Of a DNA stretch of 64,000 nucleotides, positions 11,940 to 22,797 are shown piece by piece; the first letter of the stretch is position 1, and every line of letters starts with the position of its first letter. The notes beneath the pieces were generated by a model. The model worked only from the letters and a program-made list of their open reading frames with translations, searched no databases and was not told the origin of the DNA. A program made the translations under genes and the position numbers. Origin of the DNA: Jiella pacifica (GTDB taxonomy: Bacteria > Pseudomonadota > Alphaproteobacteria > Rhizobiales > Rhizobiaceae); contig NZ_JAAAMG010000011.1 of the NCBI RefSeq assembly GCF_010500815.1, positions 62,001 to 126,000 of the forward strand, read 5' to 3'.

Positions 11940-12812
11940 TTATTGCGACGTCGATGATCCCGCCGCGGGAGCCTCGCCGGCCGGGGCAATCGCCTGGCCA
12001 GTGCCGGTGGGTGCCGCGTCGCTCGCGCCGTTGCCAGTCGGCGCGGGCGGCGTCGTCTCGGCGGGAGCCGTCTCTGCCGGCGCGCTGCTCTCGGCCGGCG
12101 CATCGGCCGGCGTCCCGGCCGAAGGCGCGGCGTCGCCCACCGTCGGCGCAGAGCCCGCGTCCGGACGGACGCTGCCGTCGTCGGAGCGCGTCGTCCCGGC
12201 GGGAGGTGCCTCGACCGGCGGAACCGTCGTCTCGTCGGCACCCTGCGGCGTATCGCCGGCGGGATTTGCGGGAACGGACTCGACGGCGGGCGCAGGCGTC
12301 GTCGCAGCCCCGTCGGCCGGTGTCGAGGCGGGCGAGGCCGCAGCCGGCGAATCGCTCGCCGCAGGAGCTGCGGGCTGCGCCGCACCGCCGGCGGCCGGCG
12401 TCTCGCTGCTCGGCTCGCTCGCCCCGTCGATCAACGACGGACTCGGCTCCTGTCCACTGCTCGCCGCGCCATCGGCCGGCGCAGCGTTCTCCGAACCCGG
12501 CAGACCGCCGAGTTGATCGAGCAGGCTGCGGTCTTCGCCGGTGGACTGGCCATTCTCGGCGGGCAACGTGTTGAGGATGTCCGTCGGCTGCGTCCCGTAG
12601 CGGGCCAGGATGCCGAGCGACAGCGACGTGACGAAGAAGCCCGCCGCGAGGATCGCGGTGGTGCGGGTGAGGGCGTTGGCCGCGCCGCGCGCCGACATGA
12701 GGCCGCCACCGCCGCCAATGCCGAGGGCTCCACCTTCCGACCGTTGCAATAGCACCACGATGACGAGCGCTACGACGATCATCAAGTGGATGATGATGAG
12801 AATGGTTTCCAT
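11940..12812 (-). CDS. secG: Preprotein translocase subunit SecG with long A/P/T/S tail
   Basis: Small partner of the SecYEG channel. Residues 1-75 are a normal SecG: a first membrane segment (ILIIIHLMIVVALVIVVLL), the conserved loop QRSEGGALGIGGGGG, and a second segment near 52-72. Family members are usually 75-130 residues; this one has 290. Residues from about 90 to the end are a low-complexity tail rich in Ala, Pro, Ser, Thr, Gly and acidic residues with no predicted fold, extending from the second membrane segment. A terminator follows. It lies between tpiA and pyrG in the conserved order. The tail has normal codon use for the genome and no frame break. Confidence 0.92.
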   Translation of the reverse strand: METILIIIHLMIVVALVIVVLLQRSEGGALGIGGGGGLMSARGAANALTRTTAILAAGFFVTSLSLGILARYGTQPTDILNTLPAENGQSTGEDRSLLDQLGGLPGSENAAPADGAASSGQEPSPSLIDGASEPSSETPAAGGAAQPAAPAASDSPAAASPASTPADGAATTPAPAVESVPANPAGDTPQGADETTVPPVEAPPAGTTRSDDGSVRPDAGSAPTVGDAAPSAGTPADAPAESSAPAETAPAETTPPAPTGNGASDAAPTGTGQAIAPAGEAPAAGSSTSQ

Positions 12813-12892
12813 CGAACTTTCGTTGAGGGTGTTCTAAGAGGAATTTTGCGCCTTCTACAGAAGGAAGCGCCGTATTCCAACCGGATTCCGCG

Positions 12893-13654
12893 TCAGTCCT
12901 TCGACGTCGGGCACGCCCGGCATATCGCGACGAAGTCTTCGCCCTTCAAGCTCGCCCCGCCGATGAGCGCGCCGTCGACATTGGCGACGGCGAGAAGTTC
13001 GGCCGCATTGTTCGGTTTCACCGAGCCGCCATAGAGCAGGCGAACGCCCCCCGCGACGCTGGAGCCGAAGCGCTCCGTCAGCTTTTGGCGCAGGAAGTCG
13101 TGGACCTCCTTCACGTCGCCGGTCGTCGCCGTCCGACCTGTGCCGATGGCCCAGACCGGCTCGTAGGCGACGACGGTGTTCCGTGCCGTCACGCCGTCGG
13201 GCAGCGAACCGGCGAGTTGGCGGGAGAGAACGTCCAGCGTCTCGCCGGCCTCGCGCTCCGCCTCGGTCTCGCCGATGCAGACGATCGCGGTGAGCCCGGC
13301 CCGCCAAGCCGCCAGCACCTTCGCCCGCACGGCCTCGTCGCTCTCGCCATGGATGGCGCGGCGTTCGGAGTGGCCGACGATGACGTAGGTTGCTCCGAGA
13401 TCGGCCAGCATCTCGGCCGCCACGTCGCCGGTATAGGCACCTGAGGCTTCGGCGTGACAGTCCTGCCCGCCGATCGCCACCTTGCCGAACAAAAGGCCGG
13501 CGCTCGCCGAAAGCAGCGTGGCCGGGGGGCAGATCAAGAGGTCCCTGCCCTCTCCCGCCTCGGCGGCAGCTCCGGCGACGACCTCGAGTTCCGTGAGATG
13601 GCGCAGGAGGCCGTTCATCTTCCAGTTGCCGGCGATGAGTGGTCTGGGCGTCAT
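12893..13654 (-). CDS. tpiA: Triose-phosphate isomerase
   Basis: Glycolytic interconversion of dihydroxyacetone phosphate and glyceraldehyde-3-phosphate. The 253-residue TIM barrel carries all active-site residues: AGNWKMNG with the catalytic Lys, VIVGHSERR with the electrophilic His, and [15 protein letters not shown] with the catalytic Glu, then [15 protein letters not shown] for the phosphate. The start at 13654 ([10 protein letters not shown]) is the family-consistent ATG; the frame continues 14 codons upstream. It precedes secG by 80 bases on the same strand. Confidence 0.97.
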   Translation of the reverse strand: MTPRPLIAGNWKMNGLLRHLTELEVVAGAAAEAGEGRDLLICPPATLLSASAGLLFGKVAIGGQDCHAEASGAYTGDVAAEMLADLGATYVIVGHSERRAIHGESDEAVRAKVLAAWRAGLTAIVCIGETEAEREAGETLDVLSRQLAGSLPDGVTARNTVVAYEPVWAIGTGRTATTGDVKEVHDFLRQKLTERFGSSVAGGVRLLYGGSVKPNNAAELLAVANVDGALIGGASLKGEDFVAICRACPTSKD

Positions 13655-13972
13655 GGGCCTTGATGTCCTCCCGGGGTCTCGTTTCCTGATTTCCACGCCG
13701 AGACCCGTCCGCGACGTTTTCGCCCGGCTCCCTCCGCGGCGCGACCATCGGGGATCACCCGGCGAAAATCAATCGCGGCGGATCGCTTGCGCCCCTTGCC
13801 GCCTCTTCACTAATAAGGCGGTGCGCGCGGCGCTCGCCGCCCGTGGAGCGAATTCGACGTACGGCCGGAGCATCCATCCGCGCGGCGGACCACACGTCGA
13901 AATCGAACCGCCAGGTCTGACAACGATGCGAAACGGCCCGAACGGGCCTGCCGCCAGGGAGGAAAGACGACG
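13655..13972. other. Divergent intergenic region tpiA/ppiD
   Basis: A 318-base gap between divergently transcribed genes. It should hold promoters for both tpiA and the ppiD operon. A GGGAGGAAAG ribosome site precedes ppiD. No RNA gene, repeat or convincing extra reading frame was seen. Confidence 0.5.
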
Positions 13973-15859
13973 ATGCTCGAAACCATGCGCAGGAGCGTTT
14001 CCGGCTGGACGGCGAAGATTCTCCTCGGCCTCCTGGTCCTGAGCTTCGCGGTCTGGGGTATCGGCTCGTCCTTCACCGGCGGCCTGTCGCGCACGGTGAT
14101 TTCGGCCGGCGAGACCGAGGTGACCCCCACCGAATATGCCTTCGCGTATTCGCAGGCGGTGAACCGCATCTCCCAGCAGATCGGCCGCCGGATCACCACT
14201 CAGGAGGCCGCGACCTTCGGCATCGACCAGAGCGTCACCAGCCAGCTGATCGCCGGCGCCGTCCTCGACGAGCAGAGCCGCAAGCTCGGCCTCGGCGTGT
14301 CGGACGAAAGGCTGGCGCGGGTAATCGCCGAAGATCCCGCCTTTCATGACGGCAGCGGTAGCTTTTCGCGCTCGAATTTCCAGGCGATCCTCCGCAATGC
14401 CGGGATCAACGAGAACGACTACATCGCCCGCCAAATGAACGTCGCCCGACGCGGCCAGCTCGTCGACGCCGTCGCCAAGGATGCGGCGACGCCCCAGACC
14501 TTCCTGACGGCCCTAGGGCTCTACAATGGCGAGCGGCGGACAGTGGATTCCATGACGCTGACGGCGCCGGATGCGTCGAGCATCGGAGATCCGTCGGCGG
14601 ACCAGCTGTCCAGCTATTTCGACGAGAACAAGGCCCGCTACGCCGCCCCCGAATACCGTTCGATCGCCTATGCCGAGGTGACGGCGCAGGCGTTGGCCGA
14701 TCAGAAGACCGTCACCGACGCCGAGGTGAAGGCCGATTACGAGGCCCGTAAGGCGAACTACACGACGCCGGAGCGTCGCGCCGTCCAGCAGATCGTCTTT
14801 CCCGACAAGGCTGCCGCCGATGAAGCGAAGGCGAAGCTCGATGCGGGAACGAGCTTCGAAGACGTCGCGCGGGAAGCCGGGCGCACGCCAGCCGACATCG
14901 ATCTCGGCACGGTGACCAAGGCAGCGATCCCCGCTCCGAAGGTCGCCGACGCGGCCTTCTCGCTTGGTGAAGGCGCGGTTTCCGACGTCGTCGAGGGCCG
15001 ATTCGGCCCCGTGCTCCTGAGGGTCACGAAGATCGAGCCCGCCGGCGTCGAGCCGCTCGCCGAGGTCCAGGACCAGATCCGCAAGGATCTCGCTCTGGCC
15101 AGGGCCGCCGACGCCGTGGACGCCGCCTACACCGCCTATGAGGATGCCCGCGGCGGCGGCGCCACCTTTGCGGAGGCAGCGCAGCAGGCGGCGATCCCGG
15201 TCAAGAAAGTCGCCGCTGTCGATCGCAACGGCAACGGCCCGGACGGCGAACCCGTGGACCTGCCGCAAAAGTCCGACCTTCTCGCCGCCGCCTTCGAAAG
15301 CGAGCCGGGGATGGATGCGCTTCCGGTCAACGTCGATCCGAACGGCTACGTCTTCTACGACGTCGCCAGCATCGACCCCGCCCACGATCGCACGCTCGAC
15401 GCGGTGCGCGACAGGGTGGTCGCCGACTGGAAGGGCGAACGGGCGAGCGAACAGCTCGACGAGCGGGCCGCGGCGCTCGAAAAGGAGGTCGAAGGCGGCA
15501 AGTCGATTGCCGACGTCGCCAGGGAAGCAGGGGTCGAGGCGCGGACCGCCTACGGAATCACACGCCAGTCGGGCGTCGCCGAACTCGGTCGGTCCGGCGC
15601 CGAGGCAGCCTTTTCCGGCCCCAGCGGCGACGTCGTCACCGCGCCCGGCAGCGAGCCTGCGACGCGGCTGGTGATGAAGGTCGTGGAGGTCTCGCCTCCG
15701 GCCGATCCGGCGAGCAACGTCAGCTCGGCCCAGCGCCAGCAGATGGCCGGCATGCTGGAGAACGATCTCTACCAGTCCTACGTGACCCTCCTGCAGAACG
15801 AATATCCGGTGCGCGTCAATCCGGACACGCTCGAACAGGCGAAGGCGCTGGCGCGATGA
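13973..15859 (+). CDS. ppiD: PpiD/SurA-type periplasmic peptidyl-prolyl isomerase
   Basis: Membrane-anchored periplasmic chaperone of 628 residues. A short cytoplasmic start ([15 protein letters not shown]) leads to one membrane segment ([16 protein letters not shown]), then a SurA_N-like helical domain (residues 45-240) and a parvulin-like rotamase domain around 255-370 ([37 protein letters not shown]). This layout is that of PpiD, which assists folding of newly translocated envelope proteins beside the Sec channel. A GGGAGGAAAG sits just before the ATG. Its stop overlaps the trpD start by 4 bases. The rhizobial order tpiA-ppiD-trpD is kept. Confidence 0.9.
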   Translation: MLETMRRSVSGWTAKILLGLLVLSFAVWGIGSSFTGGLSRTVISAGETEVTPTEYAFAYSQAVNRISQQIGRRITTQEAATFGIDQSVTSQLIAGAVLDEQSRKLGLGVSDERLARVIAEDPAFHDGSGSFSRSNFQAILRNAGINENDYIARQMNVARRGQLVDAVAKDAATPQTFLTALGLYNGERRTVDSMTLTAPDASSIGDPSADQLSSYFDENKARYAAPEYRSIAYAEVTAQALADQKTVTDAEVKADYEARKANYTTPERRAVQQIVFPDKAAADEAKAKLDAGTSFEDVAREAGRTPADIDLGTVTKAAIPAPKVADAAFSLGEGAVSDVVEGRFGPVLLRVTKIEPAGVEPLAEVQDQIRKDLALARAADAVDAAYTAYEDARGGGATFAEAAQQAAIPVKKVAAVDRNGNGPDGEPVDLPQKSDLLAAAFESEPGMDALPVNVDPNGYVFYDVASIDPAHDRTLDAVRDRVVADWKGERASEQLDERAAALEKEVEGGKSIADVAREAGVEARTAYGITRQSGVAELGRSGAEAAFSGPSGDVVTAPGSEPATRLVMKVVEVSPPADPASNVSSAQRQQMAGMLENDLYQSYVTLLQNEYPVRVNPDTLEQAKALAR

Positions 15860-16887
15860 GCCAGACGCTGAAGCCCTTCATCGCCAAAGCCGCCGACGGC
15901 CGCGCCCTGACCCGGGAGGAGGCGACCAGCGCCTTCCAGGTGATGATGAGCGGCGAGGCGACGCCCTCGCAGATCGGCGGGCTCTTGATGGCGCTGCGGG
16001 TGCGCGGCGAGAGCGTCGACGAACTGACCGGCGCCGTCTCCGTCATGCGGGCCCACATGGCTCGCGTCCTCGCCCCGGAGGGGGCGATCGACATCGTCGG
16101 CACCGGCGGCGACCATGCCGGCACCTTCAACATCTCGACCTGTTCGGCCTTCGTCCTCGCAGGCTGCGGCCTCGTCGTCGCCAAGCACGGCAATCGGGCG
16201 CTGTCGTCGAAATCCGGCTCGGCCGACGTGCTTGCGGCCCTCGGCATCGACGTCGACCTCAAGCCCGAGCAGATCGGCCGCGCCATCGCCGAGGCCGGGC
16301 TCGGCTTCATGTTCGCCCCGACGCATCACGCAGCGATGCGCTTCGTCGGCCCCTCGCGCGTCGAACTCGGCACCCGGACGATCTTCAACCTCCTCGGTCC
16401 GCTCGCCAATCCGGCCAGCGTCAAGAAGCTGCTGGTCGGGGTGTTCGCGCCGCAGTGGCTGCGGCCGATCGCCGAGACGCTGATGGCGCTGGGCACCGAG
16501 GCCGCCTGGGTCGTCCATGGCGACGGCCTCGACGAGATGACGCCGACCGGCACGACCCACGTCGTCCAGCTGAAGGACGGCGTCATCAGCGAGTTCACCG
16601 TCGACCCCGAAGAAGCCGGTGTCGAACGCTGGACGCTCGCCGATCTGAAGGGCGGCGACGGCACCTACAATGCTGCGGCCCTCAAGTCGGTCCTGAAGGG
16701 CGAGCCCGGCGCCTATCGCGACACCGTTCTCCTCAACGCAGCCGGCGCGCTGGTGATGGCGGGGGCCGCCCAGGATCTCCGCGCCGGCGTCGCCATTGCG
16801 GCCGAGGCGATCGACACCGGCAAGGCGCTGGATGCGCTGCAGCGGCTCGCCAAGGCGACGCAGGCCCTCGGCAAGGACAACAGATGA
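15856..16887 (+). CDS. trpD: Anthranilate phosphoribosyltransferase
   Basis: Second step of tryptophan synthesis: anthranilate plus PRPP gives phosphoribosylanthranilate. The 343-residue protein has the PRPP site [14 protein letters not shown], the anthranilate site [27 protein letters not shown], and the [12 protein letters not shown] and [13 protein letters not shown] motifs. Start and stop each overlap neighbours by 4 bases (ATGA with ppiD and with trpC), so translation of the chain is probably coupled. The other trp genes (E/G, F, B, A) are not in this window. Confidence 0.97.
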   Translation: MSQTLKPFIAKAADGRALTREEATSAFQVMMSGEATPSQIGGLLMALRVRGESVDELTGAVSVMRAHMARVLAPEGAIDIVGTGGDHAGTFNISTCSAFVLAGCGLVVAKHGNRALSSKSGSADVLAALGIDVDLKPEQIGRAIAEAGLGFMFAPTHHAAMRFVGPSRVELGTRTIFNLLGPLANPASVKKLLVGVFAPQWLRPIAETLMALGTEAAWVVHGDGLDEMTPTGTTHVVQLKDGVISEFTVDPEEAGVERWTLADLKGGDGTYNAAALKSVLKGEPGAYRDTVLLNAAGALVMAGAAQDLRAGVAIAAEAIDTGKALDALQRLAKATQALGKDNR

Positions 16888-17708
16888 CCGACATTCTCGC
16901 CAAGATCCGCGACTACAAGCTCGAGGAGATCGCCGCGGCCAAGGCGAAGACACCGCTGGCCGAACTGGACGCGCGGATCGCCGATGCCGAGCCGCCCCGC
17001 GGCTTTCTCGCCGCGATCGCCCGCAAGGTCGGGGCCGGCGATCTGGCGCTGATCGCCGAGATCAAGAAGGCGAGCCCTTCGAAGGGCCTGATCCGCGAGG
17101 ACTTCGACCCGCCCGCTCTCGCTCTTGCTTATGCGGAAGGCGGCGCGACCTGCCTCTCCGTCCTCACCGACGAGCCGTCCTTCAAGGGAAAGCCCGAATA
17201 TCTCGGGCAGGCCCGGGCGGCGACCGGCCTGCCGGTGCTGCGCAAGGATTTCCTCTACGATCCCTATCAGGTCGCCGAAGCGCGGGCCTGGGGCGCCGAC
17301 GCCATCCTGATCATCATGGCAGCCGTCTCCGACGATGTCGCGCTTGCGCTGGAAGAGGCGGCGGGACGCTACGGCCTCGACGTGCTGGTCGAGGTCCATG
17401 ACGAGGAAGAGACCGAGCGGGCCCTCGGCCTGTCATCACCGCTGATCGGCATCAACAACCGCAATCTCAAGACCTTCGAGACCACCCTCGAAACCGCCGA
17501 GCGGCTCGCCCGGCTCGTCCCGGACGATCGCATCGTCGTCGGCGAGAGCGGCATCTTCACCCATGCCGATTGTCTCAGGCTGGCCGAGCACGGCATCCGC
17601 AGCTTCCTCGTCGGCGAGAGCCTGATGCGCCAGGAAGACGTCGCAGACGCGACGCGGGTCCTCCTCGGCGGCCCCCGCGAGGCCCTCGTCGGTATGGACG
17701 GACGATGA
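16884..17708 (+). CDS. trpC: Indole-3-glycerol phosphate synthase
   Basis: Ring closure of carboxyphenylamino-deoxyribulose phosphate to indole-3-glycerol phosphate. The 274-residue TIM barrel is monofunctional (no TrpF fusion). Hallmarks are [13 protein letters not shown] with the catalytic Lys, [34 protein letters not shown] and [11 protein letters not shown]. The ATG at 16884 overlaps the trpD stop by 4 bases; an earlier out-of-context frame extends upstream but lacks resemblance. Followed by moaC with another 4-base overlap. Confidence 0.96.
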   Translation: MTDILAKIRDYKLEEIAAAKAKTPLAELDARIADAEPPRGFLAAIARKVGAGDLALIAEIKKASPSKGLIREDFDPPALALAYAEGGATCLSVLTDEPSFKGKPEYLGQARAATGLPVLRKDFLYDPYQVAEARAWGADAILIIMAAVSDDVALALEEAAGRYGLDVLVEVHDEEETERALGLSSPLIGINNRNLKTFETTLETAERLARLVPDDRIVVGESGIFTHADCLRLAEHGIRSFLVGESLMRQEDVADATRVLLGGPREALVGMDGR

Positions 17709-18217
17709 GCAAAGACCCCGCCGGACACGGACCGCACCTCACCCATCTCGACGCCTCCGGCAAGGCCGCGATGGTCGACGTCGGGGACAAGGCCGAGAGC
17801 GAGCGAATCGCCGAGGCCGAGGGCGTCGTTCTGATGCAGCCGGAGACGCTCGCTTTGATCGAGGGGGGAGAAACGAAGAAGGGTGACGTGATCGGCGTGG
17901 CGCGGATCGCCGGCATCATGGCGGCCAAGCGCACGCACGAACTGATCCCGCTCTGCCACGCCTTGATGCTGTCGAAGATCGCCGTCGAGATCACGCCGGA
18001 ACCGGCGCTCCCCGGCCTGCGGGTCACCGCGACGGCCAAGCTCACCGGCCGCACCGGCGTCGAGATGGAAGCGCTGACGGCCGTCTCCGTCGCCTGCCTG
18101 ACCATCTACGACATGGCCAAAGCGGTCGACCGGACGATGGAGATCACCGGGATCAGGCTTCTTGCAAAATCCGGCGGACGCTCGGGGGATTTTCGCAGAG
18201 AGGCCGGCGAAAAATGA
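17705..18217 (+). CDS. moaC: Cyclic pyranopterin monophosphate synthase MoaC
   Basis: Second half of the first stage of molybdenum cofactor synthesis, forming cPMP. The 170-residue protein carries the MoaC pattern: [38 protein letters not shown] with the active-site His/Lys region, and [20 protein letters not shown]. It overlaps trpC and moeA by 4 bases on either side. The link to trp genes is a rhizobial arrangement without an obvious metabolic reason. moaA is not in the window. Confidence 0.96.
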   Translation: MSKDPAGHGPHLTHLDASGKAAMVDVGDKAESERIAEAEGVVLMQPETLALIEGGETKKGDVIGVARIAGIMAAKRTHELIPLCHALMLSKIAVEITPEPALPGLRVTATAKLTGRTGVEMEALTAVSVACLTIYDMAKAVDRTMEITGIRLLAKSGGRSGDFRREAGEK

Positions 18218-19425
18218 GTCTGATCTCCGTCGAAGACGCCCATGAGCGGCTGCTGGGCGCGGCAGAGCCGGTTCGACGCTCGGTCCTCGTGCCATTGCGG
18301 GAGGCCGCTGGCCGCGTCCTCGCTGAGGACGTTCTGGCCAAGAGAACCCAGCCCGGCTTCGACGCATCGGCGATGGACGGCTACGCACTTCGCGCCGAGG
18401 ACGCGCAGGCACCCTTCCAGCCGTTGCGGGTCATCGGCGAATCGGCTGCCGGCAGGGCCTTCGAGGGCAAGATCGCACCCGGCGAGGCCGCCCGCATCTT
18501 CACCGGCGCGCCTGTACCGGAAGGCGCCGATGCGATCCTCATCCAGGAAGATGCCGAACGGACCGGCGACGGCGCGCTGATCGCGAAGGAGCAAGTCTCT
18601 GCGGGCCAGCACATCCGCCCGGCCGGCGTCGACTTTTCCGCCGGGACCGTGCTGCTTGCCAAGGGAACGCTGCTTTCCCCCGGCGCCGTCGCGCTCGCCG
18701 CGAGCGGCGGCCATGCGCAGATCCTCGTGCTCGACCGGCCGAAAGTCGCGGTCCTTGCGACCGGCGATGAACTGGTGCCTCCCGGCGCCGACGTCGGCCC
18801 CTCTCAGATCGTCGCCTCGAACGGCTACGGGGTCGCCGCCCTCGTCGAGGCCGCCGGCGGAATGGTGATCGACTGCGGCATCGCCTCTGACGACGAAGAG
18901 GAAATCACCGGCCATCTCGACCGGGCGCTTGCCGAAGGTTGCGACTGCTTCGTCACAATTGGCGGCGCCTCGGTCGGCGACCACGACCTCATCGGCAAGG
19001 TCTTCGACGCCAAGCAGGCGGAGATGGCGTTTCTGAAGGTCGCCATGCGCCCGGGCAAGCCGCTGATGGCCGCCCAGATCGGAAAGATGCGCCTCGTCGG
19101 CCTGCCCGGCAATCCGGCCTCGTCGATGGTGGCGGCGACGCTGTTCCTTGCCCCCCTCGTCCGGCGCCTCGCAGGCCGGCCGGACAGGCCGCTGACCCGG
19201 GCCGCCATCCTTGGATCGGATGTTCCGGAAAACGGCACTCGGACGGACTTCATGCGCTCACGGACCGAGATCGCGGCCGACGGAACGGTCTTCGTCACGC
19301 CGCTTGCGCGGCAGGATTCCTCGCTTCTGTCCATCTATGCGGCGGCCGACGCGCTGCTCATGCGACCGCCCTACGCCCCTCCGGCTCGCGCCGGCGAGAG
19401 CTGCCGTATCGTCGATCTCTCCTGA
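18214..19425 (+). CDS. moeA: Molybdopterin molybdenumtransferase MoeA
   Basis: Inserts molybdate into adenylylated molybdopterin. The 403-residue protein has the MoeA domains in order: an N-terminal region with AMDGYALR, the beta domain with [13 protein letters not shown], the MoaB-like domain with [22 protein letters not shown] and LPGNPASSM, and a C-terminal barrel. Start overlaps moaC by 4 bases. The end of this gene is followed after about 50 bases by the lexA SOS box, so lexA has its own promoter. Confidence 0.95.
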   Translation: MSLISVEDAHERLLGAAEPVRRSVLVPLREAAGRVLAEDVLAKRTQPGFDASAMDGYALRAEDAQAPFQPLRVIGESAAGRAFEGKIAPGEAARIFTGAPVPEGADAILIQEDAERTGDGALIAKEQVSAGQHIRPAGVDFSAGTVLLAKGTLLSPGAVALAASGGHAQILVLDRPKVAVLATGDELVPPGADVGPSQIVASNGYGVAALVEAAGGMVIDCGIASDDEEEITGHLDRALAEGCDCFVTIGGASVGDHDLIGKVFDAKQAEMAFLKVAMRPGKPLMAAQIGKMRLVGLPGNPASSMVAATLFLAPLVRRLAGRPDRPLTRAAILGSDVPENGTRTDFMRSRTEIAADGTVFVTPLARQDSSLLSIYAAADALLMRPPYAPPARAGESCRIVDLS

Positions 19426-19475
19426 CGATGCCCGCGATGGGCGGAAATGCGCCACATTTGGAAAAGGGACTTGCG

Positions 19476-19490
19476 GAACACAACTAGAAC
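19476..19490. promoter_or_regulatory. LexA-binding SOS box (GAAC-N7-GAAC)
   Basis: GAACACAACTAGAAC matches exactly the alphaproteobacterial SOS box, the direct repeat GTTC-N7-GTTC read on the other strand. It lies 39-53 bases ahead of the lexA start, in position for LexA to repress its own gene. Confidence 0.9.
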
Positions 19491-19528
19491 AGATAGGTTT
19501 GTTCAGGTTTTGTTTTTAGAGGTCCCCC

Positions 19529-20290
19529 ATGCTCACGCGCAAACAGCACGACCTTTTGTTGTTCATCCACGAACGGCTGAAGGAGAGCGGGGTGCCTCCT
19601 TCCTTCGATGAGATGAAGGACGCGCTGGAGCTCCGGTCGAAATCCGGCATCCACCGCCTGATCACCGCACTGGAAGAGCGCGGCTTCATCCGCAGGCTGC
19701 CAAACCGGGCCCGGGCCCTCGAAGTGCTGAAGCTGCCGGATTCGATCCGCAATGCCCGCCCCGCCGCAGGCGCCAAGTCCGGCTTCACGCCGAGCGTCAT
19801 CGACGGCGGCGTGCGGGCGGACGCGGAGGAAAGACCGGCGGCGGCCGCTGCACCGCGTCGCCCGGCCACTGTCGCCGCGCCGCGGCAGGCCCAGGTTTCG
19901 GGCGATCGCGCGGTGGCGGTTCCCGTCATGGGGCGAATCGCCGCCGGCGTACCGATCTCTGCGATCCAGACCAATACCCATTCGATCCAGGTCCCGCCGG
20001 AAATGCTCGGCACGGGCGAGCATTTCGCCCTCGACGTCAAGGGCGACTCGATGGTCGAGGCCGGCATCCTCGACGGCGACACGGTGGTCATTCGCCGGAT
20101 CGACACGGCCTCGCCGGGCGACATCGTCGTCGCCCTCGTCGACGACGAGGAAGCGACGCTGAAGCGCTTTCGCCGCCGGGGCGACACGATCGCGCTGGAA
20201 GCGGCCAATCCCGCCTACGAAACCCGCATCTTCGGCGCCGATCGGGTCAAGGTGCAGGGCCGGCTGGTCGGGCTGATCCGGCGGTACTGA
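19529..20290 (+). CDS. lexA: LexA repressor
   Basis: SOS response repressor, inactivated by RecA-stimulated self-cleavage. The 253-residue protein has the winged-helix DNA-binding domain ([10 protein letters not shown] to about residue 70), a long Ala/Pro/Arg-rich linker, and an S24-type protease domain: cleavage site A139-G140 in GRIAAGVPI, nucleophile S174 in GDSMVEAG and base K212 in EATLKRF. It is longer than E. coli LexA (202) because of the linker, as in other rhizobia. Preceded by an SOS box. Its last 44 bases overlap the end of comEC on the other strand. Confidence 0.97.
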   Translation: MLTRKQHDLLLFIHERLKESGVPPSFDEMKDALELRSKSGIHRLITALEERGFIRRLPNRARALEVLKLPDSIRNARPAAGAKSGFTPSVIDGGVRADAEERPAAAAAPRRPATVAAPRQAQVSGDRAVAVPVMGRIAAGVPISAIQTNTHSIQVPPEMLGTGEHFALDVKGDSMVEAGILDGDTVVIRRIDTASPGDIVVALVDDEEATLKRFRRRGDTIALEAANPAYETRIFGADRVKVQGRLVGLIRRY

Positions 20291-22709
20291 GACCTGCGCC
20301 CGAGTTGCCGGGCGGGTGAAGGGTTGAAGCCGGAGTCTCTTCCGCCGCAGCCGGCTTCTTCCAATATTCCGGCCATGGTGCCAGGCGGTGCCGGTTCCAC
20401 GGTTGCGGATCGGCGGGCACCGATGCGACGAGGATCGGGCGGCCGGTCTGGGCATCGCGGGAAAAAGCGAGCGAGCCCGTCCGGCGCAGCGTCCGCAAGG
20501 TGACGAGCGTGGCGCCGGAACGACATTGTTCAAGGCGGATTGCCCGGGCGACGATGGCGATGTCGCCGCCGTCGCAAGCCTCGCCCGTCCGCTGGTAGTC
20601 GCTGGTCCAGACGACGCGAAGGCCGTCGCGGGTCTGGAAGCGGCAGAAGTCGGTGTCGCAGGGCGGCGCGATCCGCGCAGGCGTGGATGATGCGGTCGCA
20701 GTCAGGCCGTGGCCATCGAGCATCGGGCCACTGCCGAAGCTGCGCTCCCACTGGTCGGCGACGAAGCGGTTGCGGCGTGCGCCGAGATAGCCGATGGCGC
20801 CGTCGGCGCCGAAGGTCGCGATGGTCTTGCCGTCCTCGTAGACGAGAAGCTGCGGCAATGGGCTGGCCTCGCGGATCATCAAGAGGCCAAGGACGGCCAA
20901 GGGTACGGCGCTCAGGCGCAGGCGGCTCGCAAACAGCGATGCGGCAAACAGCGCCGCGGTGAGGAGGACGACGCCCATGCCGGCGATCGGTCCGGTGCCG
21001 CGGTCCGGCAGGACGCCGTAGAGCCATTCGGAGACGATGAGCACGAGGTCGACGCCCCGGCCCATCAGGTAGAACGCCCAGGCATCGAGACCGAAGGGCA
21101 TCAACAGCGAGCCGACGAGGCCCAGCGGCATGATCAGGAAGGTGAAGAGCGGCAGGGTCAGGACATTGGCGACGAGGCCGAAGGGAGCGACGCGGTGGAA
21201 GTGATAGGCGGCATAGGGCGCAGTCGCCGCGCCGGCGATGATCGAACTCGCGACGATGCCGAACACGGTGCCGGCGGCGAGCCGCAGGAGCCTGACGGCG
21301 AAGGGGCGCGGCGTCGGCGGAGCCTTTTTCCCCTGCCAGCGCGCCAGGGCGCCGTATCCCGCGACGAGCGCGAGCGTCGCGGCAAAGCTCATCTGGAAGC
21401 TCGCCGTCGTCACCATGTGCGGTGCGATGACGACGACGATGAGGGCGGCGATCGAGACGTTGCGGATCGTCAGGGCCGGCCGATCGGCGATGACCGCGGC
21501 GAGCATCACCGCCAGCATGACGAAGGCGCGCTGGGTGGCGACATTGCCGCCGGACAGGAGAAGATAAAGCGCGGCAACGACGAGAGCCGCGACGGCGGCG
21601 GCCTTCTTCACCGGGTATTCGAGCGCGAGGCCCGGGACGAGCGCCAGGGCGGAGCGGATGACCAGCAGGGCCGAGCCGGCGACGATCGCGAGATGCAGGC
21701 CGGAGATCGACAGGACATGGGCGAGGCCGACGCCCCGCAGCCAGGTCTCGGCGTTGTCCGAGATGCCCGCCCTCTCGCCGGTAACGAGGGCGGCGGCGAT
21801 GGCCCCCGCCTCGCCCCCGCCGGCCGCCTCGGTAATCCGCTCGGTCATCGTGCCGCGAAGCCGTTCGAGGTCGAGCAAAAGAGCTTCGACGAAACCGGGC
21901 GGCGGCGGAGGCGAAAGCCCGTCGGTGGGAGCATCGTCGGGCGCGCCGAGGGAGAAGCCGATCGCCCCGACGCCGTCGAAGAAGGGCTGATAGGCGAAGT
22001 CATGGCGCCCCGGCGCCGCCGGCCCTGAGGGCGGGCCGATCCGCACGAGGCCGTAATAGGGATCGCCGGGAAATTTTCGGGCGTGTTTGGCGCCGACCAG
22101 TATCCTGGCCCGCTGCGGCGGCCGCGAAAGGACGGGGCGGACGGTGCCGGTGATTTCGACGACGTAGCGCATCCGGCCCTTTTCGTCGCGGGAGACCGAG
22201 AGCACCGTGCCGGCGATGCGCGTCGTCGCCGTGCCGGATATGATGGTCGTCTCGGATCGTCCGGCGACGCCGATGGAAATGAGGACGCCTGCAAGGAGCC
22301 CCGCCAGCGCCAGGAGAAGGGCCCGTCGCACCGGCAAGGCGGCGGCGCGAAGGGCGAAAGCGGTGAACACCACAGCGGCGCCGATCGTCGCCCACACGTT
22401 CGGGCGCCAGTCGAGGGCGAAGACTGCCGCTGCGCCGGCTATCAGCGAGACCGGAAGGATGTGAAAGCCGGAGCGACGCGCAGCCTCGATCGCGAACTGG
22501 CGAACGAACCAAGATGCCGCCGCATCGCGCCAGGTCGCCCGGCCCCGCCACGCGCCGCCGCCGTCGTCCGCGCCGTCGCCGTCACTCGACCCGCCCGGCG
22601 CGCGCAGCAGACGCAACAGCCGGCCCACGGCTTCCGCAAGCTCCGCCGGGCGCTGCCGCCCTTCCCTCAATGGCGCCTGCGGCAACGGCCGTTCCGCCTC
22701 TTCTTGCAC
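20247..22709 (-). CDS. comEC: ComEC/Rec2-type DNA-uptake channel protein
   Basis: Polytopic inner-membrane protein of 820 residues related to ComEC, the channel that passes single-stranded DNA into the cytoplasm during transformation. After an N-terminal DUF4131-type part comes the competence domain with [42 protein letters not shown] and many membrane segments. The C-terminal part beyond about 640 is soluble but shows no metallo-beta-lactamase motif (no HxHxDH). The start appears to be a GTG at 22709. The 3' end overlaps lexA by 44 bases tail to tail. The lexA-comEC-gltX order is conserved in rhizobia; competence itself is not shown. Confidence 0.88.
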   Translation of the reverse strand: MQEEAERPLPQAPLREGRQRPAELAEAVGRLLRLLRAPGGSSDGDGADDGGGAWRGRATWRDAAASWFVRQFAIEAARRSGFHILPVSLIAGAAAVFALDWRPNVWATIGAAVVFTAFALRAAALPVRRALLLALAGLLAGVLISIGVAGRSETTIISGTATTRIAGTVLSVSRDEKGRMRYVVEITGTVRPVLSRPPQRARILVGAKHARKFPGDPYYGLVRIGPPSGPAAPGRHDFAYQPFFDGVGAIGFSLGAPDDAPTDGLSPPPPPGFVEALLLDLERLRGTMTERITEAAGGGEAGAIAAALVTGERAGISDNAETWLRGVGLAHVLSISGLHLAIVAGSALLVIRSALALVPGLALEYPVKKAAAVAALVVAALYLLLSGGNVATQRAFVMLAVMLAAVIADRPALTIRNVSIAALIVVVIAPHMVTTASFQMSFAATLALVAGYGALARWQGKKAPPTPRPFAVRLLRLAAGTVFGIVASSIIAGAATAPYAAYHFHRVAPFGLVANVLTLPLFTFLIMPLGLVGSLLMPFGLDAWAFYLMGRGVDLVLIVSEWLYGVLPDRGTGPIAGMGVVLLTAALFAASLFASRLRLSAVPLAVLGLLMIREASPLPQLLVYEDGKTIATFGADGAIGYLGARRNRFVADQWERSFGSGPMLDGHGLTATASSTPARIAPPCDTDFCRFQTRDGLRVVWTSDYQRTGEACDGGDIAIVARAIRLEQCRSGATLVTLRTLRRTGSLAFSRDAQTGRPILVASVPADPQPWNRHRLAPWPEYWKKPAAAEETPASTLHPPGNSGAGLSTAGSARPAGPAP

Positions 22710-22797
22710 CTCGACGTGCCTATGCTACACAGCCGGCGCATGAAAGCGACGCCCGCGATGCGTCGCCTTGCGTAATTTCTGAAGGACTGGAGCCACA

